Counted from the first letter of the stretch, positions 1-5,763 are shown. The stretch is DNA of 5,763 nt from SAR202 cluster bacterium (GCA_009392675.1 VFFY01000233.1:1-5763); one strand, 5' to 3'. Made by a program: numbers and translations. The notes: generated from the letters alone by a model not told the origin.

Positions 1-486
1 CATCCTTCCTTCCAAAGGTTTGATTTAAGCGATAAGCTCATTATGGAAGCCTATATGTCCATTTTGAAATCTAAAAACCTACCCGTAACGATTCACTGTT
101 CAGAACCTGTGGGACATCGTTATCCAGGAAAGGGAAAAGTTGGGCTACAAACAATTGAAAATTTTGTGCGTGATTTCCCTGAAAACAAAATAATTTTAAG
201 TCATTGGGGAGGAGGCCTACCTTTTTACGAGCTAATGCCTGAAATAAAATTAGCCTTCAAGAACGTATACTATGACTCGGCAGCATCCCCGTTTCTGTAT
301 AACCCTGATATTTTCTCCATTATGGCTCAACTGGTCGGTACAAAGAAAATGCTGTTCGGAAGTGATTACCCGGTGATCAATCAAGATAGGGTGCTTATCC
401 AATTGGAAAAGTCCTCTCTATCGGAGTCACAAAAATTAACCGTACAGCACACAAATATAGAAAAATTGATTTCTGTTCCTATTTAA
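1..486 (+). CDS. Amidohydrolase family protein (Amidohydro_2 / TIM-barrel metal hydrolase), C-terminal part
   Basis: The reading frame is open from the first base, so the gene begins outside the window; 161 C-terminal codons are present. The methionine at position 43 is internal, because the codons before it (HPSFQRFDLSD) already match the family. Metal-dependent hydrolases of this superfamily hydrolyse or decarboxylate small molecules in the cytoplasm using metal-bound water. Visible landmarks, numbered in the fragment, are an IHCSEP strand end with H32, an LSHWGGG strand with H68, a YYDSAA strand at 90-95, and LFGSDYP with D122. These correspond to the later barrel metal-ligand histidines and the catalytic aspartate of Amidohydro_2 enzymes. 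The N-terminal HxH motif should lie upstream of the window. The substrate cannot be told; the family includes ACMSD-like decarboxylases and lactonases. No clear terminator follows the stop codon. Confidence 0.85.
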   Translation, partial: HPSFQRFDLSDKLIMEAYMSILKSKNLPVTIHCSEPVGHRYPGKGKVGLQTIENFVRDFPENKIILSHWGGGLPFYELMPEIKLAFKNVYYDSAASPFLYNPDIFSIMAQLVGTKKMLFGSDYPVINQDRVLIQLEKSSLSESQKLTVQHTNIEKLISVPI

Positions 487-526
487 AAATACCCCACCAA
501 AACCGTACGTAACGACCCTATCTCGG

Positions 527-556
527 TTGTTAAATTTGTCACAATCCTGTTATAAT
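527..556 (+). promoter_or_regulatory. Sigma70-type promoter with extended -10, driving the zinc-ribbon gene
   Basis: A perfect TATAAT (551-556) is preceded by TG one base upstream (548-549), giving the extended -10 form TGTTATAAT. TTGTTA at 527-532 is a 4/6 match to the -35 consensus with an 18-bp spacer. Transcription should start near 563, giving a leader of about 40 nt before the ATG at 603. This is among the best promoter matches in the window. It is called by motif only. Confidence 0.7.
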
Positions 557-591
557 TTCCCTAATTTTAAACACCCAAGGGCGGTGGAAAC

Positions 592-597
592 GAGGAG
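592..597 (+). promoter_or_regulatory. Strong Shine-Dalgarno site for the zinc-ribbon gene
   Basis: GAGGAG sits 5 nt before the ATG at 603. It fixes that ATG as the start. It also stands out because the other complete genes in the window have weak or no Shine-Dalgarno sequences. Confidence 0.8.
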
Positions 598-602
598 AAA
601 AA

Positions 603-815
603 ATGACAGAAAGTTCATACCCTGAATGTAGAGATTGCGGAAAAGGGAGTTTGTTACCCTTGTCGGATTTTGGGAGCCAAGGGGCCCCTATCCATTACAA
701 GGCTTGGGTCTGCAGCGATCCTGACTGTGGATTCAATATTAAAATCCGTAACGGAGACGTTTATTTAAACGAGCCAATTGCCAGTGGAGCCTCTCATTCT
801 CCAAGAATGAGGTAG
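603..815 (+). CDS. Small zinc-ribbon-like protein, 70 aa, function unknown
   Basis: I do not recognise a named family. The protein has two cysteine pairs, C9-x2-C12 and C37-x4-C42, spaced like the two knuckles of a zinc ribbon, so it probably binds one zinc ion. The second knuckle reads WVCSDPDCGF and is followed by a beta-strand-like NIKIRNGDVYL segment. The C-terminus (about 58-70) is short, rich in Ser, Gly and Ala, and ends in basic residues. There is no signal peptide or membrane segment, so it should be cytoplasmic. The gene has its own extended -10 promoter, a strong ribosome binding site, and a strong terminator 25 bp after the stop codon, so it is probably a monocistronic and well expressed unit. 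Its role could be nucleic-acid or protein binding, but nothing in the neighbourhood specifies it. Coding status is supported by the cysteine pattern plus the complete expression signals. Confidence 0.8.
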   Translation: MTESSYPECRDCGKGSLLPLSDFGSQGAPIHYKAWVCSDPDCGFNIKIRNGDVYLNEPIASGASHSPRMR

Positions 816-838
816 TAAAGAGCCATATACAAATTGGC

Positions 839-872
839 AGAAAAGCCCTCCATGCGGAGGGCTTTTCTTTTT
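839..872 (+). terminator. Strong rho-independent terminator after the zinc-ribbon gene
   Basis: A perfect inverted repeat, AAAAGCCCTCC (841-851) and GGAGGGCTTTT (856-866), encloses a 4-nt loop ATGC. The stem can be extended by two pairs to 839-868, and the right arm runs into CTTTTT (867-872). The GC-rich core followed by a U-tract is the classic intrinsic terminator form. It separates the zinc-ribbon transcript from the sortase gene, which therefore should have its own promoter. Confidence 0.93.
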
Positions 873-910
873 GCTACTGCTGTACCATATAGGGATACAG
901 GATACTGCCA

Positions 911-1882
911 ATGTCTACTTATGAGTCTCATTTACCTGGAAATAGTCGCTCCTCCATGATGAAGCTCCTCGGCCTCATTTTAGTCGTCTCAGGCCTCATA
1001 ATACTTGGGATAATTGCTGTAACTTCGTACTTGTTAAGGACACCGTCGGCCGAACTTGAGTCGCTGAATGCAGAATATGGGAAACCAACCATCAATGCTG
1101 TTCATGAAATTACTCCCACTCCAAACATGAATCAATCGAACCAACCCACAAAAAAAGAAACTCTATCTGAAACAGAAACCGTAGCTATGAACAAATCTTC
1201 GGTTGTTCCAGTGGATATTAATCCCAATCCTCAATCCAATCAGGATGAAGTGGAAAATTTCTCAAAATTGCTGGAGGGATACGGAGAAAATGCATCCCTA
1301 AAGAAAATACATCCCAAAAGCTGGTCCGATCCTGATTGGCTTTTACCTGACCGTTTTAATACTTCAGAGCATAACCAAGCCGATTTTGCTTTCAGTTTGA
1401 TCGAAGATTCTGATATCACCGTTGAATTACTTTCAGGCATACCGGGGAAAATCTCAATACCGATACTGAATTTGACAGCCCCTGTTGAAAATTTAGCGAT
1501 CATAGAAAAAGATGGCCGTATGGTTTACGAAACCCCCAAAAATTTAGTAGGGCGCATACCGTCATCTCCCAATCAACCTGACACCTTTACAGGATGGTAT
1601 TTTGGTCACCTAGAAAGCCCTCTAAAAGGAGAGGGAAACGTTTTCCACAACTTACCCGAAATCGCTGAGCATTTGATTGACGGTAACGAAGTCCTAATCT
1701 CTTTAGGAAAACCCGGTAAGGAACTAGTGTACCAGGTAACAAAGTCAGAGGTACTTCATGAATCGGACCTAGAATTATACGATCCAGGGCTGGGAAAAAT
1801 AATTTTAGTGACCTGTTCCAACAGACCAATATACGACCACAGGCAATTGGTCACCGCTACCCTTGTCGGAACAGTAGAATAG
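911..1882 (+). CDS. Sortase family transpeptidase, membrane-anchored
   Basis: Sortases cleave a C-terminal sorting motif in exported proteins and join them to the cell wall or to another protein, acting outside the membrane. Residues 19-42 are one strongly hydrophobic segment, a signal anchor. Residues 44 to about 165 are a low-complexity linker rich in Asn, Pro, Thr, Gln and Glu. The beta-barrel catalytic domain fills about 166-323. The triad is visible: H233 in YFGHLESP, C302 in ILVTCSNRP, and R311 in DHRQLV. The Leu/Val-x-Thr-Cys context and the order of residues fit sortase classes D, E and F; I cannot assign a class. The 120-residue linker makes it longer than a minimal sortase. The start at 911 has only AGGA (899-902) as ribosome binding site; ATGs at 956 and 959, just before the membrane segment, are alternatives. 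No substrate with a sorting signal is encoded nearby, so it may be a housekeeping enzyme. Its stop codon touches that of the convergent lysR gene. Confidence 0.88.
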   Translation: MSTYESHLPGNSRSSMMKLLGLILVVSGLIILGIIAVTSYLLRTPSAELESLNAEYGKPTINAVHEITPTPNMNQSNQPTKKETLSETETVAMNKSSVVPVDINPNPQSNQDEVENFSKLLEGYGENASLKKIHPKSWSDPDWLLPDRFNTSEHNQADFAFSLIEDSDITVELLSGIPGKISIPILNLTAPVENLAIIEKDGRMVYETPKNLVGRIPSSPNQPDTFTGWYFGHLESPLKGEGNVFHNLPEIAEHLIDGNEVLISLGKPGKELVYQVTKSEVLHESDLELYDPGLGKIILVTCSNRPIYDHRQLVTATLVGTVE

Positions 1883-2764
1883 TTATTTGGTAACCAGCAT
1901 TTTTCTCATAACTGTCATAAATTTTTCAGCCGGATCTGATATGTTTTTCCCTGGGAGGGTCAGTATTCCAGCCTGGTCCACTGGCAAAAAATTAGCAAGT
2001 GAAACCATACCAAGCTTGGATAAATCATCGTCTTCGATAGCCAACCTTGGCCCTATTGAAACTCCCATACCAAGGGCGACATATTTTTTGATCATGTCCA
2101 TGCTCTCTAATTCCATAATTACCTCATATTTGAGAGCGTCTTTCTGAAGCTGTTCCTCTAGAAGAGTCCTAGTGTAAGTACCCTTAGCCATTAAAATTAA
2201 AGGATACTTAGCAATTGGTTCCAGCGACTGAATGTTTCTGGAAAGCAATTCGTGCCCTTTTGGTGCTATAAGCACTCTCTCATAAAGAAATAAAGGCTCA
2301 AAATGTAAATCATCCCCTCTTTCTGGGTGTTGTATTATGCCAATGTCTACTTCCCCTGTCCGTACCAAATTGGTTACCTCATTTCTATTGGCTGATTGAA
2401 TTCTCAAATACACCGCTGGATACAGCTCGTTAAATTTCTGTACCACACTAAGTAAAGTGTGCGGAATAATATCGGGAGTTGATGCAATAGTAACTGGACC
2501 CCTTTCCTCTGCCAATGAAATTATCGATGACAAAGAATCTATTCCATCTAAAAGAGGATTGGAAAGCTCATATATCGTTTGACCAGTCAAAGTGAGCCGA
2601 ATAGGCCTTGTCACCCTGTCAAATAGAGGGACTGATAATTCTCTCTCTAACTTCTTAATGTGAGTCGTGACAGTTGGCTGGCCTATATTCAGCTCTTTTG
2701 CAGCCTTAGAAATACTTCTGAGTTTGGCTGCTGCGACAAAACTCTTTAATTCTCTCAGTTCCAT
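1883..2764 (-). CDS. LysR family transcriptional regulator (CysB-like effector domain)
   Basis: The 293-residue length is typical of LysR regulators. Residues 1-60 form the winged helix-turn-helix, with the family signature S(I)SKAAKELNIGQPTVTTHIKKLE at about 17-40 and LFDR at 47-50. Residues 61-88 are the linker helix. Residues 90-293 form the two-lobed periplasmic-binding-protein-like effector domain. PLILMAKGTYTR (188-199) and the segment DMIKKYVALGMGVSIGP (223-239) resemble CysB-type regulators, whose ligands are small sulfur-related metabolites; that ligand class is only a suggestion here. The start fits the usual MELRELKSF opening. No good Shine-Dalgarno is seen, only a purine stretch GTGAGAGA about 10 nt upstream. 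A TATAAT promoter lies about 35 bp upstream on the minus strand. The gene is divergent from ftsY and convergent with the sortase gene. Many LysR proteins regulate a divergent neighbour, but ftsY is an unusual target, so autoregulation or a distant target is as likely. Confidence 0.93.
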   Translation of the reverse strand: MELRELKSFVAAAKLRSISKAAKELNIGQPTVTTHIKKLERELSVPLFDRVTRPIRLTLTGQTIYELSNPLLDGIDSLSSIISLAEERGPVTIASTPDIIPHTLLSVVQKFNELYPAVYLRIQSANRNEVTNLVRTGEVDIGIIQHPERGDDLHFEPLFLYERVLIAPKGHELLSRNIQSLEPIAKYPLILMAKGTYTRTLLEEQLQKDALKYEVIMELESMDMIKKYVALGMGVSIGPRLAIEDDDLSKLGMVSLANFLPVDQAGILTLPGKNISDPAEKFMTVMRKMLVTK

Positions 2765-2800
2765 GAGGTTAGTCTCTCACTTTATTCGAAATCTTGATAT

Positions 2801-2830
2801 ATTATAGTGTACATTATTTAGAAGTGCCAT
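2801..2830 (-). promoter_or_regulatory. Probable promoter of the lysR gene
   Basis: On the minus strand a perfect TATAAT (plus-strand 2801-2806) lies 18 bp downstream of ATGGCA (plus-strand 2825-2830), a 4/6 match to the -35 consensus. Transcription would start near 2794, about 30 nt ahead of the ATG. The region is AT-rich, so chance matches are common, but the position is right for this gene. Confidence 0.5.
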
Positions 2831-2863
2831 ATAACTAAAAGACTTAAAAATGGCTTCCGATAT

Positions 2864-2876
2864 AGAATAAAATTCT
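2864..2876. repeat. Short perfect dyad AGAAT-N3-ATTCT, possible operator
   Basis: Two 5-bp arms (2864-2868 and 2872-2876) are exact inverted copies around AAA. The dyad lies midway between the divergent lysR and ftsY genes and overlaps a possible plus-strand -10 element. In AT-rich DNA a 5-bp dyad can arise by chance, and it does not fit the usual T-N11-A LysR box, so the operator role is only a guess. Confidence 0.25.
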
Positions 2877-2940
2877 GTAATCGCTTTTGATATTTAAATC
2901 CATTCATAGTGATCGTTTTAAAGTTTGATACATATTACAA

Positions 2941-3864
2941 ATGAACATTTTCAAAAAAAGAAACCCTGCCAAATTCAGCGAATCTCTTGAAAAAACTCGG
3001 AGCAGTTTACTAGCCCAATTGGGAGATTTGTTCAAAAATTCGGAATTGAATGTTGAATTCTGGGAGGATCTAGAAGATACATTGATTTCGGCGGATACTG
3101 GAGTAGAAACCTCTGAAAAAATAGTTACCCAACTCAAAGAAAATGCAAAAATAAAAAACATATCCTCTGGTGAAGAATGTTTAAAAGAACTCCGAAGTGA
3201 ATTAATAAAAATATTTGACCTCAATGACGAAGATCCATTTGCTAACGTTCAGAAGCCAGCTGTTTTCGTAATGGTAGGTGTAAACGGAGCCGGTAAAACT
3301 ACATCAATAGCAAAATTGACTCATTTACTAACAAGTCTGAACCAAAAGGTAATACTGGGTGCCGCTGATACGTTTCGTGCAGCGGCTGTAGATCAAATAC
3401 AAATTTGGGGAGAAAGACTCGGAGTTACCGTTATTGCCCAAGATCCAGGAGCAGATCCAGGAGCAGTGGCTTATGACACTATTAATGCCGCCAAAAATAG
3501 AAATATGGATGTTGCCATTATCGACACAGCCGGTAGACTACAAGGCAAATCTAATCTGATGGAAGAACTCACGAAGATATCAAAAATAGTCGTCAGAGAG
3601 TCTGATGAATCCTCAGTAAAAATTATCCTGACAATCGATGGCACTACTGGCCAAAACGGATTAATTCAAGCTGTTGAATTCACAAGATTTGTGAATCCAG
3701 ATGGAATATTCCTCAGCAAATTAGATGGGACTGCTAAAGGCGGGATAGCAATAGCTATTGCTGATCAATTAAAGATCCCCATATGGTTCGTAGGAACAGG
3801 GGAACAGCCTGATGACATTGCAGTTTTCGATCCCAATTTGTTTATATCTAGAATCATAGGCTAA
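2941..3864 (+). CDS. ftsY: Signal recognition particle receptor FtsY (SRP-type GTPase)
   Basis: FtsY is the membrane-associated GTPase that docks with the SRP protein Ffh and hands ribosome-nascent-chain complexes to the Sec translocon. Residues 1 to about 105 are the helical N domain and 106-307 the G domain. Motifs in order: P-loop GVNGAGKTT (113-121), DTFRAAA (143-149), DTAGRLQ (195-201), TIDGTTGQNG (231-240), SKLDGTAKGG (259-268), and GTGEQPDDIAVFDP (285-298). At 307 residues it is a short NG-type FtsY without the long acidic A domain of Escherichia coli. The guanine-specificity motif reads SKLD where TKLD is more usual, and the P-loop ends TTS rather than TTT; both are conservative changes. 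The start is secure: an in-frame TGA at 2926-2928 and no other start codon follows before 2941. No Shine-Dalgarno is present. The YYY membrane-protein gene begins 25 bp downstream. Confidence 0.97.
   Translation: MNIFKKRNPAKFSESLEKTRSSLLAQLGDLFKNSELNVEFWEDLEDTLISADTGVETSEKIVTQLKENAKIKNISSGEECLKELRSELIKIFDLNDEDPFANVQKPAVFVMVGVNGAGKTTSIAKLTHLLTSLNQKVILGAADTFRAAAVDQIQIWGERLGVTVIAQDPGADPGAVAYDTINAAKNRNMDVAIIDTAGRLQGKSNLMEELTKISKIVVRESDESSVKIILTIDGTTGQNGLIQAVEFTRFVNPDGIFLSKLDGTAKGGIAIAIADQLKIPIWFVGTGEQPDDIAVFDPNLFISRIIG
3441..3464 (+). repeat. Two-copy 12-bp tandem repeat inside ftsY
   Basis: AGATCCAGGAGC occurs twice back to back, encoding DPGA twice (residues 168-175). The segment falls in the QxPGADPGAV region found in normal FtsY proteins, so length is not disturbed. 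It probably reflects identical codon choice for a naturally repetitive peptide rather than a recent duplication. Confidence 0.6.
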
Positions 3865-3877
3865 ATAGTAAAATAGA

Positions 3878-3883
3878 TATAAT
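3878..3883 (+). promoter_or_regulatory. Perfect -10 element placed for leaderless transcription of the YYY-domain gene
   Basis: TATAAT is followed by exactly six bases (3884-3889) and then the ATG at 3890, so the expected +1 is the A of the start codon. No Shine-Dalgarno is present. No good -35 is found at 16-18 bp (CATAGG at 3855-3860 for a 17-bp spacer), and no TG extension, which weakens the call. The gene might also be read from an ftsY transcript. Confidence 0.5.
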
Positions 3884-3889
3884 TTCACA

Positions 3890-5763
3890 ATGTTGTACGG
3901 TATAACATGGCTGCTTTTAATAGAGGTTGTGGGATTTGCTACATTTGTAATTTTTCTCAGTATCTTTAGGACGATACCTGATAAAGGTTATTCAATCAGC
4001 AAACCCCTCGGCATCATATGCCTGTCTCTCGCGACATGGTTACTTTCAATTTCCAAAATAATTCCGGCCACCGAAATTGCAACGATGCTAATTTTTATCG
4101 GGCTAATTATATGTTCCTTTATCGTTGGCATAATTCGAATTAATACCTTAAAACAAATTGTAAAAACCAATTGGCGCATAATTTCCTTAACGGAATTAAC
4201 GTTCCTAGTAACCTACCTAATATTTTTTAGCATTAGATACTTTGATCCCGGAATAAATCACACAGAACAGCCAATGGATTTTGCTTTTTTAAATTCATCG
4301 GCAAGAACCATAACTGGCCAGCCTCTTGATCCTTGGTTCCATGGTGACACCATCAGTTATTATTATTTCGGTTATTGGATATTTGGCACATTATCAAAAA
4401 TTTCATTAATTCCCACCGTAGCCACATATAATCTTTCATTGGTTGTAATACCTGCGATGACCGCGTCTTCAATATTCGCACTAACTTCAATACTTTTGAA
4501 ATTCTCCCGATTGAAATTCGATTTCCTGACAATTTCATGCAGTGTGATCGCATCTCTCACAGCTGTCTTCATGGGAAATTTACAGGGATTTTTAGAGTTT
4601 TTAAAAATCAATTCAATTGGGTCATCCAGCTTTTGGCAACGAGTTTGCATCGATGGAATGCAAAATCCGGTAATTAATACGATAGACAGTTGGAGACCTA
4701 CTGAGTTTTGGTGGTGGTTTAGAAGTTCAAGAATAATCAACTATTTCGGCCCCGCATGTGAAGGACAAGGATTTGATTACACCATCAATGAGTTCCCTTT
4801 CTTTAGCTACCTTCTCGGAGATCTACATCCTCACGTTATGGTCACCCCATTTTTATTGGCTTTTTTATACATTGCATATGATTTATCCAAAAAAGACTTA
4901 ACCAAATCCCTAGGTGTAATGTATTGGCTGGAAGTTTCATTGGCAGGGGTAATATTAGGATGTGTGAGTTTTATCAATATGTGGATAGCCCCTATCTGCA
5001 TAGCCATAATTCTCGGAATATATGGCCTGCACTGGCTTTCAAATACCCATATCAACCCGATTAAATTAGCCAAATCTATTTCATTGGTATTCGTCACGGG
5101 CGCACTTGTGCTTCTACCTTACCTATGGTCTTTTCAATCATCCATTGATGGATTAGCAAAAACCCAATATCAGACATCGATTATCCATGGATTTGTTATA
5201 TGGGGTCCTTTATTAATACTTTCAATTCCCAAAATAATGAGCACTTTTTGGACAACCCCTATTAGTACAGCTTGGAAATACCACGTGAGTATTTCCTTCG
5301 CAGTGATCAGCATACCCTGGATAATAAGATTTTTGATCCCTGAAGCCAGTATTAATTCCGACGGACCAAGTATGGTTGGTTTTGCTTTCCCTATAACCAT
5401 TCTTTGTTTCATTTCAACATTGACTTTGATCACCCTGACAAGCAGGGAAGGCCTAAGTGATAGAAGCCTAGTTCTTTCAATTTTCTCTTTATCAATGCTT
5501 CTTATATTGATCCCAGAATTGTTTTACGTCGGGGATGTATATGGAAACCGAATGAACACAGTTTTCAAGCTCTACTACCCTGCTTGGATACTACTCTCAA
5601 TCTGTGGAAGTTACTCTGCATATTATTGGCTAGCCGGATATATACGGCCTCAAAAATTCCTCAAATATATATATACGTTTACTGCCGGCATAATTATTTT
5701 ATGTGCCTTCTACTATGCTCCAGCTGCCACCATGACTAAACTTAATGAATCTGACATTTCAGG
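3890..5763 (+). CDS. Polytopic membrane protein of the Chlor_Arch_YYY / DUF2298 family, 3' end cut by window
   Basis: The frame is open from ATG 3890 to the window edge, giving 624 codons of a family whose single-domain members are about 700-900 residues. The start is secure because in-frame TAG and TAA lie at 3866-3871 and no other start codon follows them before 3890. The sequence is very hydrophobic, with many membrane helices. Family landmarks are MDFAFLN (129-135), DPWFHGDTISYYYFG (147-161, holding the YYYxG signature), RPTEFWWWFRSSR (269-281), NEFPFFSYLLGDLHPH (300-315), and ELFYVGDVYGNRMNTVFK (543-560). The clustered polar and charged residues D130, D147, H151, D153, E301, D311, H313, H315, D549 and R554 suggest an active or binding site at the membrane surface, as in GT-C glycosyltransferases that use lipid-linked sugars. 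That role is inferred; no biochemical function is established to my knowledge. It lies 25 bp after ftsY, possibly in the same transcript, and may also have a leaderless start of its own. Confidence 0.9.
   Translation, partial: MLYGITWLLLIEVVGFATFVIFLSIFRTIPDKGYSISKPLGIICLSLATWLLSISKIIPATEIATMLIFIGLIICSFIVGIIRINTLKQIVKTNWRIISLTELTFLVTYLIFFSIRYFDPGINHTEQPMDFAFLNSSARTITGQPLDPWFHGDTISYYYFGYWIFGTLSKISLIPTVATYNLSLVVIPAMTASSIFALTSILLKFSRLKFDFLTISCSVIASLTAVFMGNLQGFLEFLKINSIGSSSFWQRVCIDGMQNPVINTIDSWRPTEFWWWFRSSRIINYFGPACEGQGFDYTINEFPFFSYLLGDLHPHVMVTPFLLAFLYIAYDLSKKDLTKSLGVMYWLEVSLAGVILGCVSFINMWIAPICIAIILGIYGLHWLSNTHINPIKLAKSISLVFVTGALVLLPYLWSFQSSIDGLAKTQYQTSIIHGFVIWGPLLILSIPKIMSTFWTTPISTAWKYHVSISFAVISIPWIIRFLIPEASINSDGPSMVGFAFPITILCFISTLTLITLTSREGLSDRSLVLSIFSLSMLLILIPELFYVGDVYGNRMNTVFKLYYPAWILLSICGSYSAYYWLAGYIRPQKFLKYIYTFTAGIIILCAFYYAPAATMTKLNESDIS

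Larger units (their letters stand above)
2765..2940. other. AT-rich divergent intergenic region between lysR and ftsY
   Basis: These 176 bp hold the start regions of both divergent genes and no plausible ORF. Besides the minus-strand lysR promoter, there is a TAGAAT at 2863-2868 on the plus strand (5/6 to -10), but its -35 (AAGACT, 2839-2844) matches only 3/6, so the ftsY promoter is uncertain. A small dyad AGAAT-AAA-ATTCT lies at 2864-2876 and overlaps that -10 candidate. No ribosome binding site precedes ftsY. Any LysR operator for autoregulation would be expected here. Confidence 0.6.

Noticed and set aside
43..486. Complete 147-residue gene starting at ATG 43
   Set aside because: The frame is open to base 1 and the codons before 43 encode family-typical residues (HPSFQRFDLSD), so this methionine is internal and the gene is truncated by the window edge.
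501..528. Possible terminator hairpin AACCG...CGGTT after the amidohydrolase gene
   Set aside because: The stem is only 5 bp with an 18-nt loop and no T-run follows. It also overlaps the -35 of the next promoter.
871..899. Promoter for the sortase gene: TTGCTA (871-876) with GATACA (894-899), 17-bp spacer
   Set aside because: The -10 matches only 3 of 6 positions and the -35 begins inside the terminator U-tract. A promoter is expected here but this one is too weak to annotate.
1240..1503. Minus-strand ORF of 87 codons within the sortase gene
   Set aside because: It lies antisense to a gene with intact catalytic motifs and has no recognisable domain or ribosome binding site.
1887..2147. Plus-strand ORF of 86 codons inside the lysR gene
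   Set aside because: It is a shadow of the LysR effector domain on the other strand, with no independent support.
4353..4740. Two overlapping minus-strand ORFs (66 and 122 codons) in the membrane-protein region
   Set aside because: The plus strand carries one continuous frame with YYY-family motifs through the whole stretch. The minus-strand products show no domain.
4831..5433. Minus-strand ORFs of 88 and 87 codons near the right side
   Set aside because: They are antisense to the long membrane-protein frame and lack domains or expression signals.
5664..5677. AT-dinucleotide run as a possible repeat or regulatory element
   Set aside because: It lies in the coding frame of the membrane protein and simply encodes Lys-Tyr-Ile-Tyr in AT-rich codons.

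Overview
The window looks like an ordinary chromosomal stretch from an AT-rich, probably uncultured member of the Chloroflexota, possibly a Dehalococcoidia/SAR202-type lineage. The main evidence is the 3' gene, a clear Chlor_Arch_YYY (DUF2298) membrane protein, a family known mostly from Chloroflexi and some archaea. A single-spanning sortase suggests a Gram-positive-like or monoderm envelope. The phylum assignment is inferred from gene families, not from a phylogenetic marker tree.

Layout, left to right. Positions 1-486 hold the C-terminal half of a metal-dependent amidohydrolase (Amidohydro_2 type), cut by the left edge. Positions 527-872 hold a compact one-gene unit: an extended -10 promoter, a strong ribosome binding site, a 70-residue zinc-ribbon-like protein, and a strong intrinsic terminator. 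Positions 911-1882 encode a membrane-anchored sortase with His/Cys/Arg catalytic residues in place. It converges on a minus-strand LysR-type regulator (1883-2764), and the two stop codons abut with no spacer. A 176-bp AT-rich divergent intergenic region separates the regulator from ftsY (2941-3864), the signal recognition particle receptor. A multi-pass YYY-domain membrane protein follows from 3890 and runs off the right edge. Its first possible start codon lies exactly where transcription from a perfect TATAAT should begin, so it may have a leaderless transcript.

The genes do not form one pathway. A loose theme is the cell envelope: FtsY delivers nascent membrane proteins, the sortase acts on exported proteins, and the YYY protein is a polytopic membrane protein resembling GT-C glycosyltransferases. 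No mobile element, CRISPR array, tRNA or rRNA is visible. I see no convincing new multi-gene system. The points most worth checking are the small zinc-ribbon protein, the leaderless start, the orphan sortase, and the LysR-ftsY divergent arrangement.
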